Shown here one piece after another: positions 7,887 to 15,637 of a stretch of DNA of 64,000 bases. The notes under the pieces are model-generated. The model was not told the DNA's origin, ran no database searches, and saw only the letters and a program-made list of their open reading frames with translations. Within the stretch, counting starts at the first letter, position 1; each line of letters starts with the position of its first letter. The position numbers and the translations under genes are program-made. Source of the stretch: Ovoidimarina sp050299695 (GTDB lineage: Bacteria > Pseudomonadota > Alphaproteobacteria > Rhodobacterales > Rhodobacteraceae); NCBI GenBank assembly GCA_050299695.1, contig JBNKWI010000001.1:1-64000 (forward strand), read 5' to 3'.

Positions 7887-8046
7887 CAACCATCGTCCCC
7901 ACCGGCATATCCTGCCGATCTATTCCCAGCTCGCGCGTTGCGACACACGCGGCAATTCCGAGTTGCTTTGACAGTTGCGACATGTCGTTCATGTCCGCAA
8001 AACGCCGCAGATCCTCGATCACGTGCAGTATCCAGTCGTTCGCCAT
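7831..8046 (-). CDS. Small conserved-looking protein preceding and overlapping luxR
   Basis: The 71-residue product begins MANDWILHVIEDLRRFADMN and continues as an amphipathic helical region (MSQLSKQLGIAACVATREL), then a less structured tail. There is no signal peptide or membrane segment. I chose ATG 8046, with a GAGG Shine-Dalgarno sequence upstream, over the TTG at 8073. The last 56 bp overlap luxR in a different frame. The product resembles small helical proteins I associate with luxR loci in Rhodobacteraceae, but I cannot name a family. Its role (anti-activator, stabiliser or just a coupling leader) is unknown. A TTAA-N7-TTAA motif lies about 20 bp upstream of the ATG. Confidence 0.6.
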   Translation of the reverse strand: MANDWILHVIEDLRRFADMNDMSQLSKQLGIAACVATRELGIDRQDMPVGTMVDAGIGGAVSRQLATGQDA

Positions 8047-8066
8047 GCCAGCCTCGGAGCAAGTTG

Positions 8067-8081
8067 TTAACAATTCATTAA
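8067..8081. promoter_or_regulatory. Candidate CtrA-type site TTAA-N7-TTAA upstream of the luxR block
   Basis: The sequence TTAA-CAATTCA-TTAA matches the full CtrA consensus geometry established in Caulobacter. It sits 20 bp upstream of the ATG of the luxR-leading small gene, within a wider imperfect dyad (AGTTGTTAA then TTAACACAACT). The position suggests control of the luxR-luxI transcript by a cell-cycle regulator; this is inference from motif and location. Confidence 0.45.
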
Positions 8082-8188
8082 CACAACTCTAGCACGAGGC
8101 CCGGCCGTCGAACCATTCACGGAAAACAACTCCCCAAAAATGGCGAGGCGGCCTCCTGGAGCCCGTTGATTTCGCGTCCCTGGACGAA

Positions 8189-8213
8189 TTCGCCCCCGGA
8201 ATCCGGGGGCGAA
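8189..8213 (-). terminator. Perfect 12-bp hairpin after ccrA
   Basis: The arms TTCGCCCCCGGA and TCCGGGGGCGAA flank one base, 24 bp beyond the ccrA stop on the minus strand. There is no U-tract, so it may be a stabilising 3' hairpin or a weak or Rho-assisted terminator. Confidence 0.5.
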
Positions 8214-8236
8214 GGCAGCGCGGAGGCGGGTTCGAA

Positions 8237-9541
8237 TCAACCGTTGTGATAGGGGCTCGCCTCGATCACGTCCTCGACGGTTCTGAGCCCCGTCCGCGGC
8301 GCCTGGACGAGAACCGACATGTTGCCCGGCTTGTGCTCGTTCTTCAGCATCTTCATATGCGCGTCGGGCAGCTGGTCCCAGGGGAACACCTCGGACATGC
8401 AGGGGTCGAGCCGTCGCTCGAGCATCAGCTTGTTGGCCGACGAGGCCTGTTTCAGATGCGCGAAGTGGCTGCCCTGGAGGCGCTTCTGATGCATCCACAT
8501 GTAGCGCACGTCGAAGGTCAGGTTGTACCCGGTCGTGCCGGCGCAGATCACCACCATGCCGCCCTTCTTCACCACGAAGGTCGACACCGGGAAGGTCGCC
8601 TCGCCCGGGTGCTCGAACACCATGTCGACATTCACGCCCTTGCCGGTGATCTCCCAGATCGCCTTGCCGAACTTCCGCGCCTCCGTGAACCACTCCTTGT
8701 ATTCCGGCGTGTTCACCTTCGGCAGCTGTCCCCAGCAATTGAAGTCCTTCCGGTTGATGACGCCCTTGGCGCCCAGCCCCATGACGAAGTCGCGCTTGTC
8801 CTCTTCCGAGATCACGCCGATGGCGTTCGCACCCGCGGTGTTGATCAGCTGGATCGCATAGGAGCCGAGCCCGCCCGAAGCGCCCCAGACCAGCACGTTC
8901 TGGCCCGGCTTCAGATCGTGCGGCTCGTGGCCGAACAGCATCCGGTAGGCGGTGGCGAGCGTCAACGTGTAGCAGGCCGACTCCTCCCAGGTCAGGTGCC
9001 TCGGCCGCGGCATCAATTGCTGCGACTGCACCCGGCAGAACTGGGCGAAGGAGCCGTCCGGTGTCTCGTAGCCCCAGATCCGCTGGGAGGTCGAGAACAT
9101 CGGATCGCCGCCGTTGCATTCCTCGTCGTCGCCATCGTCCTGGTTGCAATGCACCACGACTTCGTCGCCCACTTTCCAGCGCGTGACCTTGTCGCCGACC
9201 GCCCAGACAATGCCCGCCGCGTCGGAGCCGGCGATGTGATAGGGCTCCCCGTGCCCGTCGAACGGGCTGATCGGCGTCCCGAGGGCGGCCCAGACGCCAT
9301 TGTAGTTCACGCCCGCCGCCATCACGAGGATCAGCACTTCATGGCTGTCGATCGAGGGCGTGTCGACGACTTCCTTCTGCATCGCCGTCGCCGGCTCCCC
9401 ATGGCGCTCGCGGCGGATCGCCCAGGCATGCATCTGCGCCGGCACATGGCCGAGAGGCGGCAACTCGCCCACTTCGTAGAGGTCCTTTTCGGTCGCGTCG
9501 TAGGTCGTCGTCATCGGAGGGGCCTTTGTATCCAGTGCCAT
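8237..9541 (-). CDS. ccrA: Crotonyl-CoA carboxylase/reductase
   Basis: The enzyme performs NADPH-dependent reductive carboxylation of crotonyl-CoA to (2S)-ethylmalonyl-CoA, the defining step of the ethylmalonyl-CoA pathway for acetyl-CoA assimilation. The 434-residue medium-chain reductase fold shows the family segments CNQDDGDDEECNGGDPMF, the Rossmann motif VLVWGASGGLGSYAIQLI and FEHPGEATFP. It also has residues around the CO2 pocket (Asn in GVNYNGVWAALG, Glu in IWGYETPDGSF, His in LQGSHFAHL). I chose the ATG at 9541 (MALDTKAPP), which has GGAG 6 bp upstream and matches the usual N-terminus, over METAM at 9553. mch, mcl2 and ethylmalonyl-CoA mutase lie nearby. The 105 bp upstream hold no clear promoter. 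Confidence 0.97.
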   Translation of the reverse strand: MALDTKAPPMTTTYDATEKDLYEVGELPPLGHVPAQMHAWAIRRERHGEPATAMQKEVVDTPSIDSHEVLILVMAAGVNYNGVWAALGTPISPFDGHGEPYHIAGSDAAGIVWAVGDKVTRWKVGDEVVVHCNQDDGDDEECNGGDPMFSTSQRIWGYETPDGSFAQFCRVQSQQLMPRPRHLTWEESACYTLTLATAYRMLFGHEPHDLKPGQNVLVWGASGGLGSYAIQLINTAGANAIGVISEEDKRDFVMGLGAKGVINRKDFNCWGQLPKVNTPEYKEWFTEARKFGKAIWEITGKGVNVDMVFEHPGEATFPVSTFVVKKGGMVVICAGTTGYNLTFDVRYMWMHQKRLQGSHFAHLKQASSANKLMLERRLDPCMSEVFPWDQLPDAHMKMLKNEHKPGNMSVLVQAPRTGLRTVEDVIEASPYHNG

Positions 9542-9646
9542 CGCTGTCTCCATCTTTACGCCGCGCCGCAGAATCGCGCGCCTTTCGCAGATGCGTAATC
9601 GGCACAGAGCAACAATGCAAACACTTTTGGGGTGCTTATTGAAACT

Positions 9647-11050
9647 TTATGTCTCTCCCAATTCCTCCTCTTCCGCACGAGGAAGCGGCGGCGGCGTCTT
9701 GCCCAGCAGCGAAATCGACGCGGCGTAAAAGGCCACGAGATCGGCGCGCTCCGGTCGCACCTGAACCGTTCCGGCTTCCCGGACCACGATCTTCCGGAGC
9801 GCCAGGTGCGCCAGGGCGGTCTCCAACGTCTCGGTCGGATCGTCCGAGGGCAAGAGGATCACCGCGCCGTCCTCCGCAAGCTCGGCGAGCCGGTCGCGCA
9901 GCTGCCCGAGCAATTCCGCCTCTGCCACCACCCCTTCGATCCCGATCAGTAGCGAGGACACCAAAGGCACGGGCAGCACCGGCATCACCCGTCCGATCCG
10001 CCGCATCAGCTCACGCGCCACGTCGGTCGCATCCCGGTCCGGCCCGAAGGACGCCAGCGACAAGGGCTCGCCGAACGAAACCGCCGCCGTCCCGAACCGC
10101 TGCGCCCGATAGGTGAACCGCCGCACGATATAGCGCATGGTGAAGGCCGTGGCCGAGGGGATCGTGCCGCGATAGCGCTTCTCGCCCTTGCGCCGCGCCT
10201 CGATCAGAAGGGTGTCCTCGATCACCCGGTCGTAGTTCAGCGCCACCGGCACGAACACCACATCGCGCCCGGCCGGATCGAACTCGGACACGATATAGCT
10301 CAACAGCCCCAGCTTCGGCTGATGCACGCGCCCGTCCTGGCTCAGACCGCCCTCGGGGAAGATCGCCTGCGCGACGCCGCCCCGCGTCGCCATCTGCACG
10401 TAGCGCGCCAGTACCTTGCGATAGAGCGCATTGCGCGACCGGCGCCTGATGAAGTAGCCGCCCAGCGCCCGGATCAGTGGCCCGAGCGGCCAGATCCGCG
10501 CCCATTCGCCCACCGCATAGGACAGCGCCGCCCGGTTCGCGATCAGATAGGTGACCAGGACATAATCCATGTTCGAGCGGTGGTTCATGACATACACCAC
10601 CGTCGAGTCGGACCCGATCGCCGCCTGCTGGGATGCGTCGTAGCGCCCCAGCCGCACGGTGAAGAGCTTCCTCGACAGCCAGCGTGCCGCCCGTGTCGCA
10701 AAGCCGAAATAGGCCTGCGCGCTGAAGCTCGGCACGATCTCCCGGGCGTAGCGTTTCGCCGTCTCGAAGGCCACGTCCTCGCGCACGCCGGTCTCGGCGG
10801 CATGTTCGGTCACCGCCTTCACGACCTCCGGATCGTAGATCAGCCGCTGGATCGTGTCGGTCCGCCGCGCCAGCTTGAACGGCTCGATCGGCCGCTCCAG
10901 ACGCTTGTTCAACTCCTCCACCAGCCGCTCCGCCCGGCGGCGCAGGAACCAGCGCACCGACGGGAACAGGAAATGCGACGCGAAGGTCACCGTCGCGAAG
11001 ATCAGGATCAGAATGAACAGCCAGAGCGGCATTTGCACGGTGCTCGTCAT
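9647..11050 (-). CDS. PlsB-like glycerol-3-phosphate 1-acyltransferase
   Basis: The 467-residue protein has an N-terminal hydrophobic segment (MPLWLFILILIFATVTFASH) and an acyltransferase domain with the catalytic NHRSNMDYVLV (NHx4D). Further motifs are GGYFIRRRSRNALYRKV (block II) and AIFPEGGLSQDGR (FPEG, block III). It should acylate glycerol-3-phosphate at the inner membrane in the first step of phospholipid synthesis. It is shorter than E. coli PlsB (about 800 residues), so it may be a compact PlsB-type or related acyltransferase. The chosen ATG 11050 lacks a Shine-Dalgarno sequence; the bases before it (GCTCCCCTC) are pyrimidine-rich. Upstream lies a triple 11-bp repeat shared with lpd. 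The gene separates ccrA from its pathway partner at 11288. Confidence 0.8.
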   Translation of the reverse strand: MTSTVQMPLWLFILILIFATVTFASHFLFPSVRWFLRRRAERLVEELNKRLERPIEPFKLARRTDTIQRLIYDPEVVKAVTEHAAETGVREDVAFETAKRYAREIVPSFSAQAYFGFATRAARWLSRKLFTVRLGRYDASQQAAIGSDSTVVYVMNHRSNMDYVLVTYLIANRAALSYAVGEWARIWPLGPLIRALGGYFIRRRSRNALYRKVLARYVQMATRGGVAQAIFPEGGLSQDGRVHQPKLGLLSYIVSEFDPAGRDVVFVPVALNYDRVIEDTLLIEARRKGEKRYRGTIPSATAFTMRYIVRRFTYRAQRFGTAAVSFGEPLSLASFGPDRDATDVARELMRRIGRVMPVLPVPLVSSLLIGIEGVVAEAELLGQLRDRLAELAEDGAVILLPSDDPTETLETALAHLALRKIVVREAGTVQVRPERADLVAFYAASISLLGKTPPPLPRAEEEELGET

Positions 11051-11100
11051 GAGGGGAGCTTTGCAACTTCCTCGGTCCGGGTAAACGGCGAAGCGCAGGC

Positions 11101-11133
11101 ACAACCCGTACACAACCCGTACACAACCTGTAC
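11101..11133. repeat. Three tandem 11-bp repeats (minus-strand unit GTACRGGTTGT)
   Basis: The plus strand reads ACAACCCGTAC, ACAACCCGTAC, ACAACCTGTAC without gaps, 50 bp upstream of the plsB-like ATG. On that gene's strand the unit is GTACRGGTTGT. The same unit occurs three times in tandem at 36222-36254 upstream of lpd, also on the strand of the downstream gene. The 11-bp period places each unit on the same face of the helix, as expected for cooperative protein binding. Confidence 0.85.
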
Positions 11134-11211
11134 ACCGCGGCCCCACCGCCTGCAGAACCCGGCCCCGCCCGGCCGGTGGCAAAGAAATCCGCCATGCTGC
11201 GACGCGGCGAA

Positions 11212-11240
11212 TTGACATCGGCACAATATTTTACATATCA
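11212..11240 (+). promoter_or_regulatory. Candidate sigma70-type promoter for ethylmalonyl-CoA mutase
   Basis: A perfect TTGACA (11212-11217) is followed by an AT-rich stretch (GCACAATATTTTACATATC) containing several -10-like hexamers 16-18 bp downstream. The AT-rich block stands out in this GC-rich DNA, and the mutase ATG follows about 50 bp later. Confidence 0.5.
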
Positions 11241-11287
11241 ACGCACGGACGAAAGATTATTGCTCATATGCTCCGGAGGCCTCGCCC

Positions 11288-13255
11288 ATGTCGCAGCCGC
11301 AGAAAGACCGCCCCTGGCTTTTCCGTACCTATGCCGGCCACTCGACCGCCAAGGCCTCGAACGCGCTCTACCGGGCCAATCTCGCGAAGGGTCAAACCGG
11401 CCTGTCGGTCGCCTTCGACCTGCCCACGCAGACCGGCTACGACAGCGACCACGAACTCGCCCGCGGCGAGGTCGGCAAGGTCGGCGTGCCCGTCGCGCAT
11501 TTGGGCGACATGCGCGCGCTGTTCGACGATATCCCGCTCGAGCAGATGAACACCTCGATGACGATCAACGCCACCGCGCCCTGGCTCCTGGCGCTCTACA
11601 TCGCCGTGGCCGAGGAACAGGGCGCCGATGTCTCGAAGCTCCAGGGCACCGTGCAGAACGACATCATCAAGGAATATCTCTCGCGCGGCACCTACGTCTG
11701 CCCGCCCGAACCGTCGCTTCGGATGATCACCGATGTCGCGGCCTACACGCGCGAGCATCTCCCGAAATGGAACCCGATGAATGTCTGTTCCTATCACCTG
11801 CAGGAAGCCGGCGCGACGCCGGAACAGGAACTCGCTTTCGCGCTGGCCACGGCAACGGCGGTGCTCGACGATCTGCAAAAGAAAGTTCCCGCCGAACATT
11901 TCCCGGAAATGGTCGGCCGCATTTCCTTCTTCGTGAACGCCGGCATCCGCTTCGTCACCGAACTCTGCAAGATGCGCGCCTTCGTCGATCTCTGGGACGA
12001 GATCTGCGAAACCCGCTACGGCGTCGAAGACCCGAAATACCGCCGTTTCCGATACGGCGTGCAGGTCAACTCGCTCGGCCTCACCGAGCAGCAGCCGGAA
12101 AACAACGTCTACCGCATCCTCCTCGAAATGCTCGCGGTCACGCTTTCGAAAAAGGCCCGCGCCCGCGCCGTGCAACTTCCGGCCTGGAACGAGGCGCTCG
12201 GCCTGCCCCGGCCCTGGGACCAGCAATGGTCGCTCCGGATGCAGCAGATCCTGGCTTTCGAGACCGACCTTCTCGAGTATGACGATCTTTTCGACGGCAA
12301 TCCCGCGATCGAGAAAAAGGTCGTCGAATTGAAGGAAGGCGCCCGCGCCGAACTCGCCCAGATCGACGGGATGGGCGGTGCCATCGCGGCAATCGAATAC
12401 ATGAAATCGCGCCTCGTGGAGGTGAATTCCGAACGCATCGCCCGGATCGAGACCGGCGCGACAACCGTGGTCGGCGTGAACCGGTACCAGGAAGCCGAGC
12501 CCAGCCCGCTGACCTCTGGCCCCGAGGCGATCATGGTCGCCGACCCCGAGGCCGAGGCCGACCAGATCGCCCGGCTCGACGCCTGGCGCGCCGGCCGCGA
12601 TGCGGCACAAGTCGAAGCCGCGCTTGGAAATCTCCGCCATGCCGCGACCACCGGCGCGAACATCATGCCCGCCTCCATCGAGGCCGCCCGGGCCGGCGTC
12701 ACGACCGGCGAATGGGGCAACGTGGTACGCGCCGCCTTCGGGCGCTACCGCGCGCCCACCGGCGTCGCGCGCGCGCCCTCGAACCGCACCGAAGGGCTCG
12801 ACGAGATCCGCGCCGCGGTCGATGCCATTTCCGACCGCCTGGGCCGCCGCCTTAAATTCCTGGTTGGCAAGCCCGGCCTCGACGGCCACTCCAACGGCGC
12901 CGAACAGATCGCCGCCCGCGCCCGCGATTGCGGTATAGATATCATTTACGACGGCATTCGCCTGACACCGCAGGAAATCGTTAACGCTGCGAAGGACGGG
13001 AATGTTCATGTCGTCGGCCTCTCCATTCTCTCTGGCAGTCACATCCCTTTGGTCGAGGAATTGCTGCGCCTGATGCGTGCGGAAGGGCTTTCCGAAATTC
13101 CTGTGGTTGTGGGCGGCATTATTCCCGACGAGGACGCCCGGCGATTGCACGCGATGGGAATTGCCCGCGTCTACACGCCGAAGGATTTCGAAATGAACCG
13201 GATCATGTTCGATATCGTGGAACTCGTGGATGGGCGAGCTCATGCCGCCGAATAA
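11288..13255 (+). CDS. ecm: Ethylmalonyl-CoA mutase (MeaA-type, B12-dependent)
   Basis: The enzyme converts (2R)-ethylmalonyl-CoA to (2S)-methylsuccinyl-CoA with adenosylcobalamin, the pathway step after CcrA and an epimerase. The 655-residue protein has the mutase TIM barrel (TYAGHSTAKASNALYRANLA, then TGLSVAFDLPTQTGYDSDH). The C-terminal cobalamin domain carries the DxHxxG motif in GLDGHSNGAEQIA and the partner LSILSGSHIPLVEELL. The length is that of single-subunit Ecm/MeaA rather than the larger methylmalonyl-CoA mutase. ccrA and mch are close by, supporting ethylmalonyl-CoA as substrate. A GGAGG Shine-Dalgarno sequence precedes the ATG, and a TTGACA promoter lies about 75 bp upstream. Confidence 0.93.
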   Translation: MSQPQKDRPWLFRTYAGHSTAKASNALYRANLAKGQTGLSVAFDLPTQTGYDSDHELARGEVGKVGVPVAHLGDMRALFDDIPLEQMNTSMTINATAPWLLALYIAVAEEQGADVSKLQGTVQNDIIKEYLSRGTYVCPPEPSLRMITDVAAYTREHLPKWNPMNVCSYHLQEAGATPEQELAFALATATAVLDDLQKKVPAEHFPEMVGRISFFVNAGIRFVTELCKMRAFVDLWDEICETRYGVEDPKYRRFRYGVQVNSLGLTEQQPENNVYRILLEMLAVTLSKKARARAVQLPAWNEALGLPRPWDQQWSLRMQQILAFETDLLEYDDLFDGNPAIEKKVVELKEGARAELAQIDGMGGAIAAIEYMKSRLVEVNSERIARIETGATTVVGVNRYQEAEPSPLTSGPEAIMVADPEAEADQIARLDAWRAGRDAAQVEAALGNLRHAATTGANIMPASIEAARAGVTTGEWGNVVRAAFGRYRAPTGVARAPSNRTEGLDEIRAAVDAISDRLGRRLKFLVGKPGLDGHSNGAEQIAARARDCGIDIIYDGIRLTPQEIVNAAKDGNVHVVGLSILSGSHIPLVEELLRLMRAEGLSEIPVVVGGIIPDEDARRLHAMGIARVYTPKDFEMNRIMFDIVELVDGRAHAAE

Positions 13256-13329
13256 ACTCCCGAAATTGGGGATTTGATTTTCCTGGAATTAGCGCGTAAC
13301 GGTCTCCGGACGACACCAGGAGATCCCCC

Positions 13330-13647
13330 ATGCCGACTGACCTGACGAAACTGACCGAAAAAGACCTCGCGAAACTCAGCGCCGATATCGAAAAAGAGCT
13401 GAAATCGCGGGAAAAAGGCAAACGCGACGCGGCGCGCCAGGCGGCGGAAGCCGCCGCGAAGAAACACGGCTTTTCCCTGAGCGAACTCCTTGGCGGGGCC
13501 AAGGGCAGCGCCAAGAAGGCCGCCGCGCCGGCGAAGTACAAGAACCCGGCCAATCCGAGCGACACCTGGAGCGGCCGCGGCCGCCAGCCCGCCTGGTACA
13601 AGGAGGCGATCGCTTCCGGCGCCGATCCGAAGACGCTCGCGGTTTGA
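13330..13647 (+). CDS. H-NS-family nucleoid protein (HvrA/Spb-like)
   Basis: The 105-residue protein has an N-terminal coiled-coil oligomerisation region (KLTEKDLAKLSADIEKELKS), an alanine/lysine linker and the C-terminal H-NS DNA-binding motif KNPANPSDTWSGRGRQPAWY, with the core GRGRQP that inserts into the AT-rich minor groove. In Rhodobacter the homolog HvrA modulates photosynthesis and nitrogen genes, so a global regulatory role is likely. The ATG has a GGAG Shine-Dalgarno sequence (AGGAGATCCCCC). A strong hairpin follows the stop, so it is probably transcribed alone. A direct link to the neighbouring carbon genes is not shown. Confidence 0.88.
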   Translation: MPTDLTKLTEKDLAKLSADIEKELKSREKGKRDAARQAAEAAAKKHGFSLSELLGGAKGSAKKAAAPAKYKNPANPSDTWSGRGRQPAWYKEAIASGADPKTLAV

Positions 13648-13655
13648 ATTAGACG

Positions 13656-13690
13656 GGGCAGCGGAACACCATGCCGCTGCCCGCCCCTTT
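13656..13690 (+). terminator. Hairpin terminator after the H-NS-like gene
   Basis: GGGCAGCGG and CCGCTGCCC form a 9-bp stem with a 9-base loop, followed by GCCCCTTTCCC. It begins 8 bp after the stop codon. Confidence 0.6.
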
Positions 13691-13744
13691 CCCTCCCCGA
13701 TCCTGCCGTTAAGATCGCTGCGATCCAGGAACGCGAGGGACGTC

Positions 13745-14455
13745 ATGACCATCCATATCGGTGCCGCACCCGGCGACATCGCCGAAACCGTGCTTTTGCC
13801 CGGCGATCCCTATCGCGCGAAATGGGCGGCCGAGACCTTCCTCGACAATGCCGTCTGCGTGAACCAGGTGCGCGGGATGCTGGGCTTCACCGGCACCTGG
13901 AAGGGTCACCGCGTCACGATCCACGGCAGCGGGATGGGCATGCCGTCGCTCTCGATCTATGTGAACGAGCTGATCCGCGACTACGGAGCGAAGACGCTGA
14001 TCCGCATCGGCTCCTGCGGCGCGATGCAGGAGAGAGTGAAGGTCCGCGACCTGATCCTCGCCATGACTTCCTCCACGCTTTCGACACCTTCGCGCGGCAT
14101 CTTCCGCGAGTTGAACTTCGCGCCCTCCGCCGATTATGCCCTCCTTCGCGCCGCCGCCGACGCGGCGGGACGCAAGGGGACCCCAACCCATGTGGGCGGG
14201 ATCTATTCCTCCGACGTGTTCTACGACGAGCGGCCCGACCTCAACGAGCAGATGACCCGGCACGGCATCCTGGGCGTCGAGATGGAGGCGGCCGAACTCT
14301 ACATTCTGGCGGCCCGCCACAGGGTCCGCGCGCTCGCCGTGCTAACCGTTTCCGACCATCTCCTCACCGGCGACGCGTTGCCCGCCGCCGATCGAGAGAC
14401 CAGCTTCGGCGACATGGTCGAAATCGCCCTCGAAGCCGCCTACCCGGGAGACTGA
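13745..14455 (+). CDS. deoD: Purine-nucleoside phosphorylase, DeoD type
   Basis: The enzyme phosphorolyses purine (deoxy)ribonucleosides to free base and (deoxy)ribose-1-phosphate in nucleoside salvage. The 236-residue protein begins MTIHIGAAPGDIAETVLLPG, the phosphate-binding start of hexameric bacterial PNPs. It has IRIGSCGAMQ, the nucleoside-binding GVEMEAAELY and the VSDHLLTG region that contains the catalytic Asp of the family. Its length matches E. coli DeoD (239). I chose the ATG at 13745, which gives the canonical N-terminus. It is followed after 1 bp by an aldo/keto reductase gene, so the two are likely co-transcribed. Confidence 0.93.
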   Translation: MTIHIGAAPGDIAETVLLPGDPYRAKWAAETFLDNAVCVNQVRGMLGFTGTWKGHRVTIHGSGMGMPSLSIYVNELIRDYGAKTLIRIGSCGAMQERVKVRDLILAMTSSTLSTPSRGIFRELNFAPSADYALLRAAADAAGRKGTPTHVGGIYSSDVFYDERPDLNEQMTRHGILGVEMEAAELYILAARHRVRALAVLTVSDHLLTGDALPAADRETSFGDMVEIALEAAYPGD

Positions 14456-14456
14456 C

Positions 14457-15440
14457 ATGCGGAAACGCCAACTCGGACGCGGCGGCCCGATGGTCGGCAC
14501 CATCGGCCTCGGCTGCATGAGCTTTGCCGGCTTCTTCGGCGAGACCGACGAGGCAACCAGCCACGCCTGCCTCGACGCTGCGGTCGCCGCCGGAATCGAT
14601 TTCTGGGACACCGCCAATGTCTATGGCATGGGCCGCTCCGAAACCGTGATCGGCAACTACCTTCGGGCCACCGGCGCCACCCCGGTGATCGCCACCAAGG
14701 CCGCCATCGTCCCCGGCCCGCCTCGCCGTTTCGACAATTCGGCCGACCATCTGCGCTCCGAGCTCGAAGCCTCGCTGAACCGCCTCGGCCGCGACAGCGT
14801 GGAGCTGTTCTACATCCACCGCCGCGAACCGGGCCGCCCCATCGAGGAGGTCGCCGAATGCCTCGCGCGCCTGATCGAGGAGGGTCTCATCGGCGGCTAC
14901 GGCCTCTCCGAAGTCGCGCCCGACACGATCCGCCGCGCCCATGCCGTCCATCCCTGCCGGGCCGTCCAGAACGAGTACTCGCTCTGGACCCGCCTGCCCG
15001 AGCTCGGCGTGATCCGCACCTGCGCCGATCTCGGCATCGCGTTCGTGCCCTTCTCGCCCGTGGCACGCGGCTTCTTCAGTGAGACGCCAATCACGCCCGA
15101 CCGCATGGGCAAGGGCGATTTCCGCGCGGGCATACCGCGCTGGCAGGAGCCCAACCTGAGCCGAAACCTGCAGACGTTCGAGCCTTTCCGCGCCTTCTGC
15201 CAGGCGCGCGGATGGACCGTTTCCGCCGCCGCCCTCGCCTGGCTCCTCGACCGGGGCGACCACCTGATCCCGATCCCCGGCACCCGCACCGCCGCGCATC
15301 TCGCCGACTGGGCCGGCGCGGACGAGATCGTCTTTACCGATACGGACCGCGCCGAGATCGACAGGCTGCTGCCTCCAGGCTGGGCCGCCGGCGACCGCTA
15401 CAGCGATGCCCAGGCGGTCGGCCCGGAACGCTACTGCTGA
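14457..15440 (+). CDS. Aldo/keto reductase
   Basis: The 327-residue TIM-barrel NADPH oxidoreductase begins RKRQLGRGGPMVGTIGLGCM. The catalytic tetrad is visible: Asp and Tyr in FWDTANVYGMGRSETVIG, Lys in ATKAAIVPG and His in FYIHRREPGRPIE. The C-terminal NADP-binding region is IPIPGTRTAAHLADWAGA. It resembles the AKR13 / YajO-like group acting on small aldehydes or ketones; the substrate cannot be deduced. It starts 1 bp after deoD, but a shared pathway is not obvious. Its last 10 bp overlap the convergent small gene at 15431. Confidence 0.88.
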   Translation: MRKRQLGRGGPMVGTIGLGCMSFAGFFGETDEATSHACLDAAVAAGIDFWDTANVYGMGRSETVIGNYLRATGATPVIATKAAIVPGPPRRFDNSADHLRSELEASLNRLGRDSVELFYIHRREPGRPIEEVAECLARLIEEGLIGGYGLSEVAPDTIRRAHAVHPCRAVQNEYSLWTRLPELGVIRTCADLGIAFVPFSPVARGFFSETPITPDRMGKGDFRAGIPRWQEPNLSRNLQTFEPFRAFCQARGWTVSAAALAWLLDRGDHLIPIPGTRTAAHLADWAGADEIVFTDTDRAEIDRLLPPGWAAGDRYSDAQAVGPERYC

Positions 15441-15619
15441 CGCAGGCAGCTGCGCGGCGCCTCGTCGCCCGCACGCTCCGCCCCGCAAAAGGCACAGCGC
15501 CAAAGACCCCGCGCCCGGTCCTGCCGCCACCGGCAGTTCCGCGTCAGCGTGGTAGTACGTCGCCGCCACCAGAGATAGGCAAGCACGCCGACGAGGAGGA
15601 TCAGGAGAAGGATGGGCAT
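15431..15619 (-). CDS. Small membrane-anchored protein with Cys-rich tail
   Basis: The 62-residue product has an N-terminal membrane helix (MPILLLILLVGVLAYLWW), a basic RRR stop-transfer and a short cytoplasmic tail with four cysteines (CRWRQDRARGLWRCAFCGAE, then C near the end). The C-x2-C pair suggests a zinc-ribbon or metal-binding knuckle. It overlaps the 3' end of the convergent aldo/keto reductase by 10 bp. Function is unknown. The amino-acid pattern (clean helix, charged boundary, spaced cysteines) argues against a random frame. Confidence 0.6.
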   Translation of the reverse strand: MPILLLILLVGVLAYLWWRRRTTTLTRNCRWRQDRARGLWRCAFCGAERAGDEAPRSCLRQQ

Positions 15620-15637
15620 GGCGCCGCGTTACAAGTT

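Noticed and set aside
8189..8213. The 12-bp perfect inverted repeat after ccrA as a novel element
   Set aside because: Its position just after the ccrA stop is adequately explained by a 3' hairpin, though the U-tract is missing.
11264..13243. 659-residue minus-strand frame
   Set aside because: It is the exact antisense of ethylmalonyl-CoA mutase, whose motifs are unambiguous.
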